A stretch of 27,829 bases of DNA from Chromera velia (lineage: Eukaryota > Sar > Chromeraceae). Location: NCBI GenBank assembly GCA_018398765.1, contig JAHBMJ010001648.1, forward strand, positions 1 to 27,829. The letters are read 5' to 3'. Below, piece by piece: positions 9,438-22,500 of this stretch (position 1 is the stretch's first letter; every line of letters starts with the position of its first letter). The translations under genes and the position numbers were made by a program. Under the pieces are notes generated by a model. That model ran no database searches, was not told where the DNA came from, and saw nothing but the letters and a program-made list of their open reading frames with translations.

Positions 9438-11048
9438 TTATGCCTTTGTCTTCAGCCAGATGGGGCCTCCATTGGGGTTGGAGAATCTCTCCTTGATGAC
9501 TGTGCCGAACACCAGAGAGATAATGGCAGAGAGCTTCACGAGAATGTTCAGAGAGGGACCAGAGGTATCCTTCAGGGGATCTCCGACCTGCATGCAACAG
9601 GCAGACAGACAGTGAAAGCACCAGAACACAGAAGCAAATCATCGGCAGGGAAGGAAAAAAGAGAAAAGAGGGGCAGCAGTCGCTGTACAGTGAAATTCGC
9701 ACAGAAACACGCAGGTGAGAACGGGAGCAACGAAGAAGCCTCCACGCATGCAGTGCAGAGAAGGGAAGGAATTCTGAAGCTTCAGCAAAAGAGAGCAGAG
9801 CAGGGGTAAGAGGAAGGAAGAAAGGAGAGAGAGGAAAGGGGGGGGGAGAGGGGGAAGAGAGGGAGACGGAGCGGGAGAGAGGGGGAGAGGAACAACAAGA
9901 GGACAAACGCCTCGGAAGGAAATCACAATGAAAGAACCCAACAAAAAGAGCAGACACACAGAGACATGCAACCCCTCACCAATTTTTCATTCAAATAAGG
10001 AACCTTTATGAAATCATCAACAGCCCCCACAACACATCCCCGCTTTCCTCTCTTTGCACAGATGATACATCACACAAACAAACAGAAAGTAATTGCCAAC
10101 ACCCGTCCCTTCACCCTTCCGCGACTGACGGTGTCTCCAGTCACCGCGTTCTTGTGGGTTTCGCTTCCCTTCTTGTGTCCCTCCCCGAGGTGGCCTGCCT
10201 CGATGTACTTCTTCGCGTTATCCCATGCGCCTCCCGAGTTGGACGCAGAGATGGCAAGCTGGATGCCGGAGGTGAGGCCTCCTGCAAGGAGTCCGGCTGT
10301 GCAGTTCTTTCCGAAGCATGCACCGAAGACGAGAGGGGAGAGAATGACAAGAGCTCCGGGGGCAATCATCTCCTTCAGGGATGCATCGGTGGAGATCTGG
10401 ATACAACGGGCGTACTGGGGTTCTGCCTCGCCGGAGATAATGGCGGGGAACTGGGCCTTGCACTCAGTGACCATCTGGTCGGCGGCGTCACCGACAGACT
10501 TCATGGTGAGGGCAGAGAAAGCGTAGGGCATCATGGCTCCGAAGAGGAGGCCAGTGAACACCCATGGATCAAGGATGTTCACATAAGTCACATTGGCACG
10601 GACGCAGAAAGCGCCGAAGAGTGCAAGAGACACCAGCGCGGCAGAGCCGATGGCGAATCCCTTTCCGATGGCAGCGGTGGTGTTGCCTGCTGCGTCGAGG
10701 GCATCAGTCCTCTGACGGACGTGATGGCCGAGCCCGGACATCTCAGCAATGCCACCAGCGTTATCGGAGATGGGACCGTAGGCGTCGATAGTCAGGGCCA
10801 TGGTCAGAGTGCCCAGCATACCGAGGGCAGACAGGGCAACTCCATACATGCCGCAGAGAGAGTGTGCAACCAGGGTGGTGGCACAGAGGCAGAGAACGGG
10901 GATGATAGTGGAGGTGTATCCGACGGCAAGACCTGCAGATACACGGAGACGGAGTGAGAAGAAACCGGAAAGATCACCTATACATCCACATACCCACACA
11001 TGGACGCACGGACGCACGCACACACACTGACACACCATGACCGACACC

Positions 11049-11085
<37 letters not shown>

Positions 11086-12794
11086 GCTGCTAGAGAGAGA
11101 GGAGATTGAGAACAAGGAGGACGCACCAGCTCTGACCCAGCGACTTCATTGAAAAAAGGGGCAATCGGCAGAGAGAGACATAGAAAAGAAGGGACGAGAC
11201 GGCAGAGACTGACCGGCGATGATACCAGTGGCAGCGGAAGTGGTCTGTGTGCGAGAGATGGACTGGACGGGGTTGTAAGAGTGGGAGGTGTAGTACTCGG
11301 TGATGTACCTGCACAATTAATTGCATACCGCGTTTTGGGGAGAAAAATCATTCCACGAGAGTTTCCTGCTTGGGTCCGCGAGAGGGGCGGCGGGATGAAG
11401 GCCAAGGCTGAAATAAACTTCCCTCAGTTTCCCACCCTGCTTCCCACAGATTACCATCGGAAAGCAAGGAACGAGAGAGGCGAAAAAGGAGAGGGCAGAC
11501 AAAACGGTAGAGATAACCACAACACAGAAAAGGTCGAAAGCAGCACGCCTCAACCGGACAAAAGCGCTAGAGCCAACAGAAATGCAAACAAATACACAAT
11601 CAACAACCAAAAGAGTCTACCCACCCACCAACCCACCCACCCGATGATGAGACCAGACCAGAGACCCATGCCCACTGCGATGCAGGTGTAAAACCAGGGC
11701 ACAGCGTCGAACTCAGCATCAAGGGCAAAGGTGTCAGGGAGCATGAACTTGGCAAGCACGACGACGGTGGGGGTCTGGAGGATGGTGGAGATGATAAGGA
11801 CTCCCTTGAGGGCCTTCTCGATATCGGGAAGGTCCTTCACGGGGTAGATGTACTTCACCAAAAGCATGGTGATCAGACCGACAATGATACCCGAGGAGGA
11901 GAGCATCAGAGGGAACATCAACCCGGCCCAGGTGGCGGCAAGGGCATTAGGCAGCCCCTGGGAGGCACTGGCAATAACCAGAGTGGCGCAGGTGGACTCG
12001 GCAAGGGAGCCGAAAAGATCGGCGCCCATACCGGCGATGTCTCCGACGTTATCACCGACGTTGTCGGCAATGCAGGCGGGGTTTCTCGGGTCGTCCTCGT
12101 CGATGTCGAAGTCGAGCTTGCCGGAAAGATCGGCACCCACATCTGCGGCCTTGGTGTAGATCCCTCCACCCACACGGGCGAACAGGGCAATGGAGGAACC
12201 GCCGAGACCATACCCGGCAATGGCCTCGAACATATGAGCGTAGTCACCCCCGAAGCCAACCCACGGCATTTGGTAGATCTTGATGAGGATCCAGAGGATG
12301 GCCAGACCGATAGACACAAGGCAAAAGCCCATGACGGTACCGGCATTCAGGGCAACATCGAAGGCAGAAGTAAGATCGTTCCAAGCCTCATAAGTGGTCC
12401 GCACATTTGCAAACACGGCAATGCGCATGCCAATGAATCCGCAAATACAGGATGTGACGGAACCGACAATGAATGCAACCATGGTGCAGATATCGACAAA
12501 GGGTCCGATAATACAGGAGAAGAGAACAATGTACACTGCGAGGTACTTGTACTCTTGGTAAAGGAAAGTGTTGGCACCAGACGCAATCAGCCCGGAGACG
12601 TGCTTCATGGTGAGGACGGAATCGGCAGGGTCTCTTCCCTCCTCGGTCACCATGGGTTTCCTCAATCCACCAGTCTCCTGGGGGACCTCTACCTTAATGG
12701 ATGCCACCCAGTAGGCTTCATAGACGCCCCAAATCAGACCCAGAATGGGCGGGATCGCCACAAGAAGGTCAGAAATCAAATCGAGATTGGCCAT
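9438..12794 (-). CDS. vacuolar H+-translocating pyrophosphatase, type I (K+-dependent)
   Basis: This integral membrane enzyme couples hydrolysis of pyrophosphate to proton pumping into vacuoles or acidocalcisomes. Four exons read on the minus strand: 12794-11641, 11308-11214, 10932-10130 and 9587-9438. Introns of 332, 281 and 542 bases have GT donors and TGCAG acceptors. The join is in frame (2202 bases, 733 residues, near the usual ~750) and restores the family sequence across each junction, for example [18 protein letters not shown] and [18 protein letters not shown]. The pyrophosphate and Mg motifs DVGADL (from Asp218), [17 protein letters not shown] (from Asp244) and [11 protein letters not shown] are present. 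The [10 protein letters not shown] segment has Ala503 where K+-independent enzymes carry Lys, hence type I. One oddity is Ser224 in the usual DVGADLVGK. I chose the start MANLDL because its context (CAAGATGGCC) is good and a membrane helix follows. The frame stays open further upstream. Confidence 0.97.
10933..11213 (-). other. V-PPase intron 2 with a (CA)17 microsatellite
   Basis: This 281-base intron has a GTCAGT donor (from 11213) and a CTGCAG acceptor (ending at 10933). On the plus strand it holds an uninterrupted (CA)17 run at 11051-11084. The open frame that appears to extend exon 3 upstream, with repeated Val and Cys, is this repeat being read through. Confidence 0.85.
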
Positions 12795-13592
12795 CTTGAA
12801 CGGAAGGTGAAATTCTTTTCCCTCTGACTGCTTCCGAAAGCCGCTGACGGCCGACCAGTCCCCAGTGAGACAAAAAGAAGAGAGAGACACGAAGGACGTT
12901 ATGACAACGAAGGGGAGAAGAAGAAAACCCTTCAACCAAGAAACAGCAGCAGTCTCTGACCTGATTTTCCAATTTTCGAGTCGAAAACCGTACGAGTACA
13001 TGCCCCATTTTCGTGCAAAGAGGTGTGACGCGGCCCGCGGGGGCACTTTTTGCCCCGGAAAGTCACTTTCTGCCTTTCATAAAGTGTCGGGCCGCGTGCA
13101 TGAGATGGGCCTTAAAAAAGCGATTTGTGAGATCAGCCCGGTCCGCGCCTCGCGCCTCGATCGAGGCTGAAAATTGGACACAGCAACATCTGGAGATCAT
13201 CCGGAGTTTCAAACACAGCTCCCAAATCCTCCCCACAAGATTGGTTGTCATGCAGACACCTCTGAACAGATGGTTGGCTGACGAAATTTGAAGGCAATCA
13301 GGCAATTTTGGCCAATCTCTGATATTAATACGTGCCGTTTTCGCTTGGGTGCGTCTGCAGATCGTTCATTTTTGGGTAGCGGGTTGTCAGGTGTTGGCGA
13401 GAGTGCCCTTGCAGGAGACGGCAACCATCTCTCGGTGGTTTGAAGTCTTGCCTAGTCCCACCGCGTGGACCGATAATAGACACAGAGTACAGCCTCTGCA
13501 GCTCCGTCAATTTTGTCTTCGTCTGACACTTTGTTTTTACATGCCCAGCCATTTTGTAACTGTCACGGTGTTTTCCAAATTGAGGCACAGAT
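12795..13592. promoter_or_regulatory. divergent upstream region, V-PPase / ATAD5-like gene
   Basis: About 800 bases separate the two start codons, which point away from each other, so both promoters and 5' untranslated regions should lie here. On the minus strand the V-PPase frame stays open to 13046, so an N-terminal extension is formally possible. It includes a hydrophobic stretch but matches nothing in the family. I see no defensible core-promoter motif. Confidence 0.45.
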
Positions 13593-16500
13593 ATGTCTTT
13601 CGCCTCCAAGGGGAATTTGTCGGCAGCCGAAGCCTGGAAAAAAATCTTTGGGGCCAAAAAGGAGAAGGACGCCGCCAAGCAGGGAAACCAACCGAAAAGC
13701 GCAACTGATCAAACGCAAGCAGCAAAGAAGCCACCGACACAAGGTCTTTTTTTTGTTTGTTTGCCAACTTTTGCAATCCATTTATCAGTGTGTTCGCACC
13801 ACAAATCATGTATGCGTAATTTGGCCCCCTCTCTGTGCAGATGCAGGAGTCGAAAATGATCCAGCCCTAGCCAACACCGTGCCTTCTTCAGTCCAGGCTC
13901 CTCAGACCGGTGAGTAGGCCGTTCCAGGTAGCCTTCAAGTTGTTCTCCATTTCGTTGAAACGTTTTGTTGATCAACTCAAGACACCTGCATCATTTGTGC
14001 CATTGTCTCTGGAACTTTGTGCAGACGCCAGTGCTTGTGCCACATCTCTTGTCTTCAAGCCTGACGATGACCCTGATGGAGGGGGAGGGGCCGCAGTGGG
14101 AGACAGAGAAGAAGAAAACGGAGACGGCACACAGCCTGCCGGTGTCCCTGGCGAGAGGACAGAAAAGGGGCCTGCCGAGAGTGGGGACCTGACAGGTCTC
14201 GTTGATGAGAAAGTGCTCCCACCCCAAGCTCCTGCACCCCTTGCAGTGGCAGCCTTGCAGTCAGATGGGTCCGAGGAATGTGTCACTGTCAGCACAGAAA
14301 TTCCTTCCTCCTCTGCCCGGTTTGTCTCCAGGCCCTCAGAAGCCTCTGTTAATAGAAGCAGTAGCGGGGAGAGGAACAATTCCGTTTCGGTCCAAGTGAG
14401 GGAATCTGAGCAGGCCGTGTGTGCATCTGAAATCGCAGCCATGCCGTCTTCTGGGGGAGAATCGAGAATGTGTGTGGAGGATGAGGCTGTAGAGGGGCAG
14501 AAGGAGGAAAAGGGAAAAGAGGAAACGCCGTCTCCGTCTGTGGCAGAGGGACAAGGGTCAATAGAGGGGCTCAAGGAAATTGAAAGGATCCCAGGGTCCC
14601 CTCTTTCCCCCCCCCCTTCTGATCCGTCTCCCCCCGTGTTGAAGAAACAGGAGTCCCCTGATCTCTCCGCTCCTGTATCCGACACCAGCCTTCCTTCCTC
14701 CTCTCAGGACAGTGCAGCTGCGGCTGTCCCCCAAACGGTCATTTCCTCCGAAGAAGAGGGGAAGGGGGCTGCTCCCGTCTCCCTTCGCGCAGAGGGGAGG
14801 GGGGAAGCGGGGGGTCTTTGTGCGGCAATTAAAGAGGAAGGTGCAGCGTGTGAGAGGCCTGAAGGTCGGAGGTCTGCAGAGCGGGGAGAGGAAGGGGAAG
14901 GGCAGGCTGGGGGGCTGAGAGGGGGGACGGGGGGCTCCTTATCTTCGTCTTTGTCTTCTTCATTTGTTCCCCCTGTGGCGAGGGAAGTAGAAGCGAAAGG
15001 GAAAGAGGAGGGGAAGGAAACGGGTTCTGTGGAGGATGGAGAGGCGGAGTGTGTAGAGAGGCAGGCAGAGGAAAAGGAAGGTCAGAATTTGCGAGCAGAA
15101 GGGAACGTTGGGGAAGTCTCTCCAGAGGAAAAGGTAGAGACGGCACGGAAGGTTGCTGCAGAAGGGGGGGGAGAGACGAAGCAGACGGTGTCCGCAGAAG
15201 GTGAAGGAGTCACAGCAAAGTCTGTGGTTCAAGAAGCGGGAGCGAGAGAGGCTCAGGGAGACTCCACCGATTCCAGAGATGCCTCTGCATCTTGTGCCTC
15301 CCATCCAGGCGGGACAGACCAGATGATGATCACAGAGAAAGAAGAAGAAGCAGGAGAGGAACTCGCGCAGACAGCAGCAGCAGCAGAACAGAACACTGAT
15401 GAAAAAGAGACCAGCAGAGAGCAGCCAAACCCGGAGCAGCAGGAGAAGAAGAAGCCCGCACTCCACCCTTTCTTTCTGGCTTCTTTCCATAAAGAGAGAA
15501 GGGAAATGCAGGCGAAGGCAAAACCAAAGCCGAAGGGACGCCCAAAAGCGTCTGCCTCCAAGCCGAACAATCAGAACGAAACTGACGGAGGACAGTCTCC
15601 CTCTCCCTCTGCCGATCAGGACGCCTCGTCTTCTGCTTCGTCCTCTTCTTCTTCTTCTTCTTCTTCTTCTTCTTCTTTTTCTTCCTCTCATGCCAAGAAA
15701 TCAGAGCCCAATGCTGAGACTGCCGACCCCTCTTCTGCTACTGACTCTGGCGTTACAGCCGCACAGCCTAAACGGAAGAGAGGGAGACCCAAGAAAGCAG
15801 AAACACAGCCAAAAGAGACTGCAGGTAAGAGGAGGAGTAAAGACAAGTCGAAGGAAGAGAAGAGCAAAGAGGAGGAAGCAGAAACCGCCCCCGCACCCCA
15901 ACTCGAAAACCCAAAGGAAGAACCCCCAAATGAGCCCCCCACCGGGACGTGGGAACCACAACCCCCTCAGCCTCCTCTCTCTCTTTCTTCCGCTTTCTCG
16001 ACAGCAGGAGAACATCCCTCGGCGTCGAGTTCCGCCCCTCGCCCCCCTTCCCCTCAGCCCATGCATTCAGGCCTCCCCGGCTGCCCAGCTGAGACGATTC
16101 AGGATTCCCTTCCCGTTCCCTGCACAGACAGACTTCCTGAAGCCCCTCCTGCCAGAGTTGCAGAGGAGGCAGAGGAGGAGAGCAAACAAACGACTGCACA
16201 AGACCCCCCGCCATGTGAAAGCGCCGGGACCTCCGCAGAGCCCATGCAGAGGATCCCCTCCCCTCCCGTTGATTGCGACGTCTCCCCATCTCCAGAGACC
16301 GCCTCCGCGTCTGCCGTTGGGCAAACGCACAGGCAGTCAGTCTCCATTCCCGTCGCCCCCCAAGCGGGTGCGGCTGCCTCTCCAGAAGGCGTCATCGGCC
16401 CCCCCTCGGAGACGGGCCCCGCCCCTCCACCGGACACACAACAGAAAGTCCTAGAGGAGAAGGGAGAGACAGAAGAGACACGTGAAAGAGCAGACGAGGG

Positions 16501-19500
16501 AGGGGAACAGAGGGAATCAGAGGAGGAAAAGGGAGCGTCGTCTCTTGTGAATGATGCGGATGTGGATGAGAAGGAACGCAGCACAGGACAGCGCAGAGGG
16601 AGAGGAAGGGGGAGAGGCCGAGGGAGCACCCCCAGAGAAACGGAAGGAAGGGGGTCAGTAGAAGAGTCCCCTCCCCCAACAGCAGCAACAGCAGGGGGGA
16701 GGGGGAGGGGCCGCCTGAGGGGTAGAGGGAGAGGGAGGCCGCCCAAGTCTGCTGCTCCAGGGGAAGCAGAAGTGAAACAGACAGAAGGCGGAGGGAGTGT
16801 TGTTGATGATGGAGCTGCGTCCTCCGCAGCATCCTCCTCTTCCTCTTCTTCCTCTGCTGCTGCTGTTCTGACAGGAGGAGGGGGGGTCCCTCCAGTGGTG
16901 GATTTGGTGGACTCACCCGATCCTCCGTCGAGGCGGGAGAGTAGAGAGAGGTTGGCTGAGGGAGGGAATGGAAATGGAGGGGCTGTGAACTTGGTGGCTG
17001 CTGAAGGGAACCAGGCAGCGGCATCTTCTGACACAACAACGAAGCAGCAGCAGCAGCAGCAGCAGCAGGCGGCTCCGGTCAAGAGAGTTCCTGATATGTT
17101 TCTCTCCAAATCGGCCAGAAAGGTGGGTGGGTGGGTGGGATGACGTGGGGTCTGTTGGTCCTTTTTGTTTCATGAGTCTTGTTTTCAGTCCTGTGTGTCA
17201 GTGTGTGTAAGGCGTTGTTCGTCTCTCGCTTGTCGGCTTGATGGTGTCTCTGGTGGTCTGCACTTGAGGGGAGAAGTGTCCTTCCTGCTGCAGACTGTCA
17301 GATAGTTCCTATTCTCCCTCCTGTCGATCAGAATGCTCTTCGTCGTTTTCCCTTCGTCTCTGCTTCATGTGAAGCAGGCCAGAACCAAACCATTCTTCCT
17401 TATGTCCTGTTTGAATTTCGCAGAGACGCCGCCAGGAGGAGGCGGAGAAAGCGGCTCAGGAGGCGCGAGAGAAGCGGGAGGCAGAGGAGCGGCGAGAGAG
17501 GGAGAGGCAGGAGGCAGAGAATGCAAAGAAGATGGCAGAAGAAGCGAAACGAAAGGCTGAGCTGGCTGAAAAACAGAAGGCTGACAGGGGTGGGTTGACT
17601 CGTTTCCTTTTCTTCATTTCGTTTCCCTTCCGTTCCTTCCTCTGCGACGCTGCCTGCCCACAAACGGGTTCCTTTTCTTCTCTCTCTCCCTCTCTTCTCC
17701 CTTCTCCTTTCAAGAAAGTACAGCAAGGAAAAATCCCCGGTCGTATTTCCTTTTTGACAATCACCTTGTGCCTCTTCGTATGTCCGTTTGAACACAACTT
17801 TTTGATTGCAGAACGTCAGAGAGCAGAACTGGAGAGGTACAACCAAGGGAAGGTCAGTCAGTATGCTCCTTCGTTCGTTCGTTCGTTCGTTCGTTCGTCA
17901 GTCCGTTTGTTTTGTTGTTGGAGGGAGACCGAGCCACAATGATGGAAGAGAAGATTGCCGGAACCGGCAGGGGGCAAACAGCCAAGGGAATCCAGAGAAC
18001 AAGAAAAAAAGAAAAATAAAGCGACAGGAAAAAGCAAAAGGTATGAGAAAATGACTGAAGTTCCTCAGTCTGTCCTCTTCCTTCAATCAAACTTGCCTGC
18101 TGCAAAAAACGGACATATGCATTGGCTGTTCTGCTTCTGCAACTAACTCCCTTTCTTCCCCCGGCCCCCGATTTTGTTTTGAGTGAAATGAAATGCATGC
18201 AGACGGTTTGCGTGGTCTTCAACAAAGCCGCAGATGCCGCCCAGAGGGCAGCGGCTGCTGCTCTGAACAAGGCGACGGGAGGGGGGGAGAAAGCTGCAGC
18301 TGCAGCAGACGAGCACCTGCTGTGGCCTGTGCTTGACTTCTCTCATACTGTCCCGTCAGAGGGAAGGGATTGGCGCCAGATTGCACCGGAGAGAGCTGCC
18401 TCTGGAGTTGAGGGGGAATCTCTCTTTCCCGGGGAGAAGTTCATTTTTTCCGGGACAGTCGACGAGTTTCTGTCGATGTGCGCGGGTGACCGCATCGTTT
18501 GTGGGGGGAATGAGGCGGGGGAAGCAGTTGAGATGGACACAAAGGTTCCCTCCTCCTCGGGATTCAGTCACAGAGCCGCACGTGAAGATTGCTCAGAGTC
18601 CCCCCGCGCCCACCGTGAAGGAGAGAAAGAGGCACAGGAAGAGGAAGAAGAAGAGCAGGTGGAGGCAAAGGAAATTGTGGCGATGCTCTTGAGTGGAGAG
18701 ACGAAAGAAGAGGGTGTTCAGGAGACGGAAAAGGAAAAGAAAAGCCCACAGACAGGGGTGGCTTTCCTGCCCCCCCGTCCGGCTGTCATCCTACCGCCTT
18801 CCCAGTCTCCCCAACATCCCCTGACTCGCCCTCTTTCGTCTCCCGTCTCTCGTGAGAGTGGAGCACCGTCAGCAGTAGAAGACAGAGAATGTGGACGACA
18901 AGGAAAACCGGAAGGGGAGACAGAAGAGCCTTCAATCCCAAAGGCTCAGGAGGACTCGGGAGACACAAAGAGAGACGCGGGCGCTGCTAGGGAGGAGAAT
19001 GGGGATGTTCAGCAAACGGTTGTGCCAGCCTTGGCGCAGTCACATACAGAGCAGCACCAGCCTGTCCCTTCCGCGACGACAGATGCAGAGATGATACAAG
19101 CGAGCCCCCTTCTTGATGGACGTCAAGAACCCCTTCCCGTCCCCTGTGAAGCAGCCGTCGATGCCTCCGCCCCCATCGAAGCGGACGGGAGCGTTCCCGT
19201 CCCCTGTGGAGCAGAAGGGGGAGGAGACACAAATGAGCAAACCCTTCCCATCCCGCGTACAGGAGGACAAGACAGTCCTCCTGTCGATGTGCAAATTCCG
19301 TCTCTGTCGGCCTCACCATCTTCCGAAGTCCAGCCAGAAGGATGCTCTTCTGTGGTAGTTGTTAACGATTCCGTGCCCCCTACCCACCCTGTTGAGGCAG
19401 AGAGGGCTCCTCAGGTGGAGGAGCGGGGCAAGGGGGTGGAAGAAAGGGACGGAGCCCCTCCGGTCTCTCCCGCCCCTTCCAGACCTCTGTCGTTTGATGG

Positions 19501-22500
19501 GGGCGTTGCGAGGCTCTTTCCAGTCGAGGAAAGAAAGGAAGCGGAGGAATTCGAAAAGGACAAAGGGGAGACGGGAGCGGAGGAAGCAGATGAAGCTCGG
19601 CCATCAGGTCCGCGAGAAACAGAGACTGAAAGAGATGGAGATGGAGATACGAGAGGGGAAGGGAGTGGTCAGAGTGGTCAGCAGAAGGAAGAAAAAGAAG
19701 TCGGTGAGAAAGAGACTCAGGAGGCACCCGCAGCAGCAGCAGCAGCTGTAGGAGCGGACGAACCGATGGGCCCGCCTGTGAAGGTTCCGATTGTGCCTTC
19801 ATTCCTTGCGAGGAGAACCTTTCCTTTTTCTGCCCCTGCCAAGCAAAAGCTCTTCGGAGATGAAGAGGGGAAGGCAGAAAAAGAAAAGGCTGCCGATGCC
19901 GATGTAGAAATGGGAGAGGAAGGGCACGTCCAGGAGGCCGATGGGGATCCGTCTTCTTCCTCCTCTGCCGATCCAAAGAAAGAGGAAGAAGGAGGAGTCC
20001 CCTCCTCTCCTGCTGTTCCTCCTCGTTCTTCCTCTTCCTCTTCCTCTGCCGCTCCCCTCAGTTCCCCCTCTGTCGAGATGGATGTGGAGATCCCTATTGA
20101 GTTGGATGAGAATGGGCGAGGGAAGGTGAAGGGGATGACGTTTGTGTGTCCTGCAAGTCCTGCAGTAGAGAGGGAAAAGCCGAAAGCCGCAGAAGGAAAG
20201 CCCGCCCTCCTCTCCATCTGTCCGTCTGCTCTCCTTGCCAAACACCGGAAGGCCCTGAGAGACGACCGAACGGATCTGTCCCGTCAAATGGCAGGGAGAG
20301 ACTGTAAGCAACTGACGGAGAGGGGAGGTCCCCGGACTGCTTTGGCTGGGCAGGCTGGGGGGGAGGAGGAAGTTGTGGAAGTGATAGAGGGCGAGGGGGA
20401 TCGGCAGGTCCCTCAGGCCGCGGGAGGTTCTGAAGATTCATCGGCAGATTTGTCTTCATTGGTCTCTCCTGGGGCGTGGCGGTCTCTCTTCACAGACATT
20501 TTCCGGTCAGCTCCTCTGCTTTGGTGGCCCCAGTGCGCGAGATGGTTTGAAGCTGTCTGAATGCACTCGATTTCTGCTTTGATCTTCTTCGTGCCGTCTG
20601 TGTGTCTGTCTCTTTTTCTCAAATGTCAGCCTGAAAAAATGAGGTTCCGCATCTTCAGCTGCGAGAATTTTCCGTCTTCATGCCCACCGGTCTCTCTCGT
20701 TTCCTTTCCCTGTCTCCCCCCCCCCCCCNCCCCCCCTGCCCTTTCTGTGTGCGTGCGTGCGTGCGTGCGTGCAGGCCCCAGGACCTCGACGGGTGGATCG
20801 GAGACAGGGAGACGGCGGTGCAGGTCCTCGAGTGGATGCGGCGGTGGAAGAAGACAGTGGACGCACAGACGAAAAGTCCGTCAGTCAGTGAGACAGAAAG
20901 TGGGCGTGTGCGTGAGTCAGTGAGGTTTTGTTTGAAAGATCCGGGCAAGGGGGCGGGAAGGGAGTGCAGTGGTAGGACGAAAGGGGGTGCGGTGCTCTGT
21001 TACCCTTCGAAGCTGTCAGCGTGCGTCTGGAGGTCGGATGATGTACACTTCTTTCCTCTTTGAAGTGTTTTTCCTCCATTTCGGCTTCGGTGCTTCTTGT
21101 TGAAAAGATTTATGATGAGTTGGTGATTTCTCTTTCGTCTGATTGGATACTGAATGCCCGTCTCTCCTTCGTCCCTTCCTGCAGGGACAGCAGAGAAGGA
21201 GATCGAGAGGATGGAGTTGGCAGAGAAAGCTCTTCATCTTCAGGACAAGGAGCGGAAAAGAAGGGAAAAGGAAAAGGAGAAGAAGAAAGGCCGTCTCAAG
21301 CGGTCTTCATCTTCTTCCTCTCTCTCGTCCTCTCCCAACAAGTCTTCGTCCTCCGATTCCTCCTCTGACTCCTCATCGGAAGAGGACTCCGAATCCTCTT
21401 GCACGTCTCTGGACTCTGAGTCCGATTTCCTCTCGGATGGCCCCGGAAAGAGACGCCGAGCCCAGGGCTCAAAAAAGCGAAAAAAACAGAATCAGTCCCG
21501 AGCTGCCGCCAGTGCAGTGGTTATCACGGGTCCTGTGGGGACGGGGAAGACGAGTCTTGTGTACATGTGCGCGGCCCTGTCTGGGTTCCGCGTGTTGGAG
21601 GCCAACGCTTCAGACCATGCCTCTGGAAGGAAGCTGACCGATCTTGTTGGGGAGGCAACCAAGAGTGAAGGGTTGAAGAAGCAGACAGAGGGGCTCAGGG
21701 CGCAGGCGCAGCCATTGGGGGGAATTCGGGGATTTTTTGCTCCGGCGAATAAGAACCCCAACGCTGCAGCCTCAGCTTCAGCCTCAGGCCCCTCGGTTTT
21801 GGTCCCGAAGAGAAAACGACTTGAGCCCCCTCCAAAAGAAGGAGAAGTGGCACAGAAGAAGAAGGCGCAGGCAGAGGTGCAGAAAAAACGTCGGCTGGCC
21901 CGCTGGGCTTGCAGTGACTCTGAGTGCTCGTCCGAGAGTGATGGTCAAAGTCGGTCAGCAAAGGAGGAAACGGAGGGGAAAGGAAAAAGGGGGATGGGGG
22001 TCAAAAAGGCTCAAACAAAAGGAGAGAAAGTTGCTGGAAGAAGAGGAGTCAAGCAGAAAAAGCAAAAGGCCATCGAGGAAGACGATGAGGAAGAGGAAGG
22101 GGACTGTGAGATGACGGCCGAATCAGAAGAAAAAACGAAGGGGGGTAAAGAGGAGAAAGAATCTAGAGGGTCGAGAGGTAAGAGGTCAAGAGATATTGCT
22201 TCTTCCTCTTCCTCTTCGTCTTCTTCCTCCGATTCCGACAACTCCGATTCCTCTCAAGACGGCGCCGCGGCATCAGATTCAGACTTCGGCAAAAACAAAA
22301 ACAAAAAAACGAATCCAAAGCTCAAACGCGCTCTCCAGCCGCAACCCAAGAGAGGCAGGCCCAAAGGAAAAGCGGAAGCCAAGAAGAAAAACACCGCCTC
22401 CACATCAAAATCCTCCTCCTCCTCAGCAGAGCCCCCTTCCAAGAAGGCGAAACAGGGCCCCACTGCCGCAGCCGTCAAACCCAAAGCAAAACCCAAGCAG

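Larger units (their letters stand above)
14025..17122 (+). other. large disordered exon 3 of the ATAD5-like gene
   Basis: This 3098-base exon encodes about 1033 residues dominated by Glu, Gly, Ser, Pro, Ala and Lys, with almost no predicted globular content. The embedded landmarks are an HPFFL box (15464-15478), a poly-Ser run from a TCT/TTC tract (about 15637-15690), RGRP AT-hook cores (15779-15790 and 16730-16741), Arg-Gly-rich stretches near 16595-16635 and 16690-16745, a SIM-like segment (16895-16912) and a CAG-encoded run of eight Gln (17045-17068). It ends with MFLSKSARK just before the GTGGGT donor. The open frames on the opposite strand across this exon are shadows. Confidence 0.8.

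Noticed and set aside
10154-10957. 267-codon plus-strand frame opposite the V-PPase
   Set aside because: It is antisense to exon 3 of the pyrophosphatase, whose minus-strand translation is strongly conserved.
16099-17109. 336-codon minus-strand frame rich in Ser, Pro and Ala
   Set aside because: It is a shadow of the Gly/Glu/Arg-rich exon 3 of the ATAD5-like gene, since GC-rich low-complexity coding DNA often leaves the opposite strand open.
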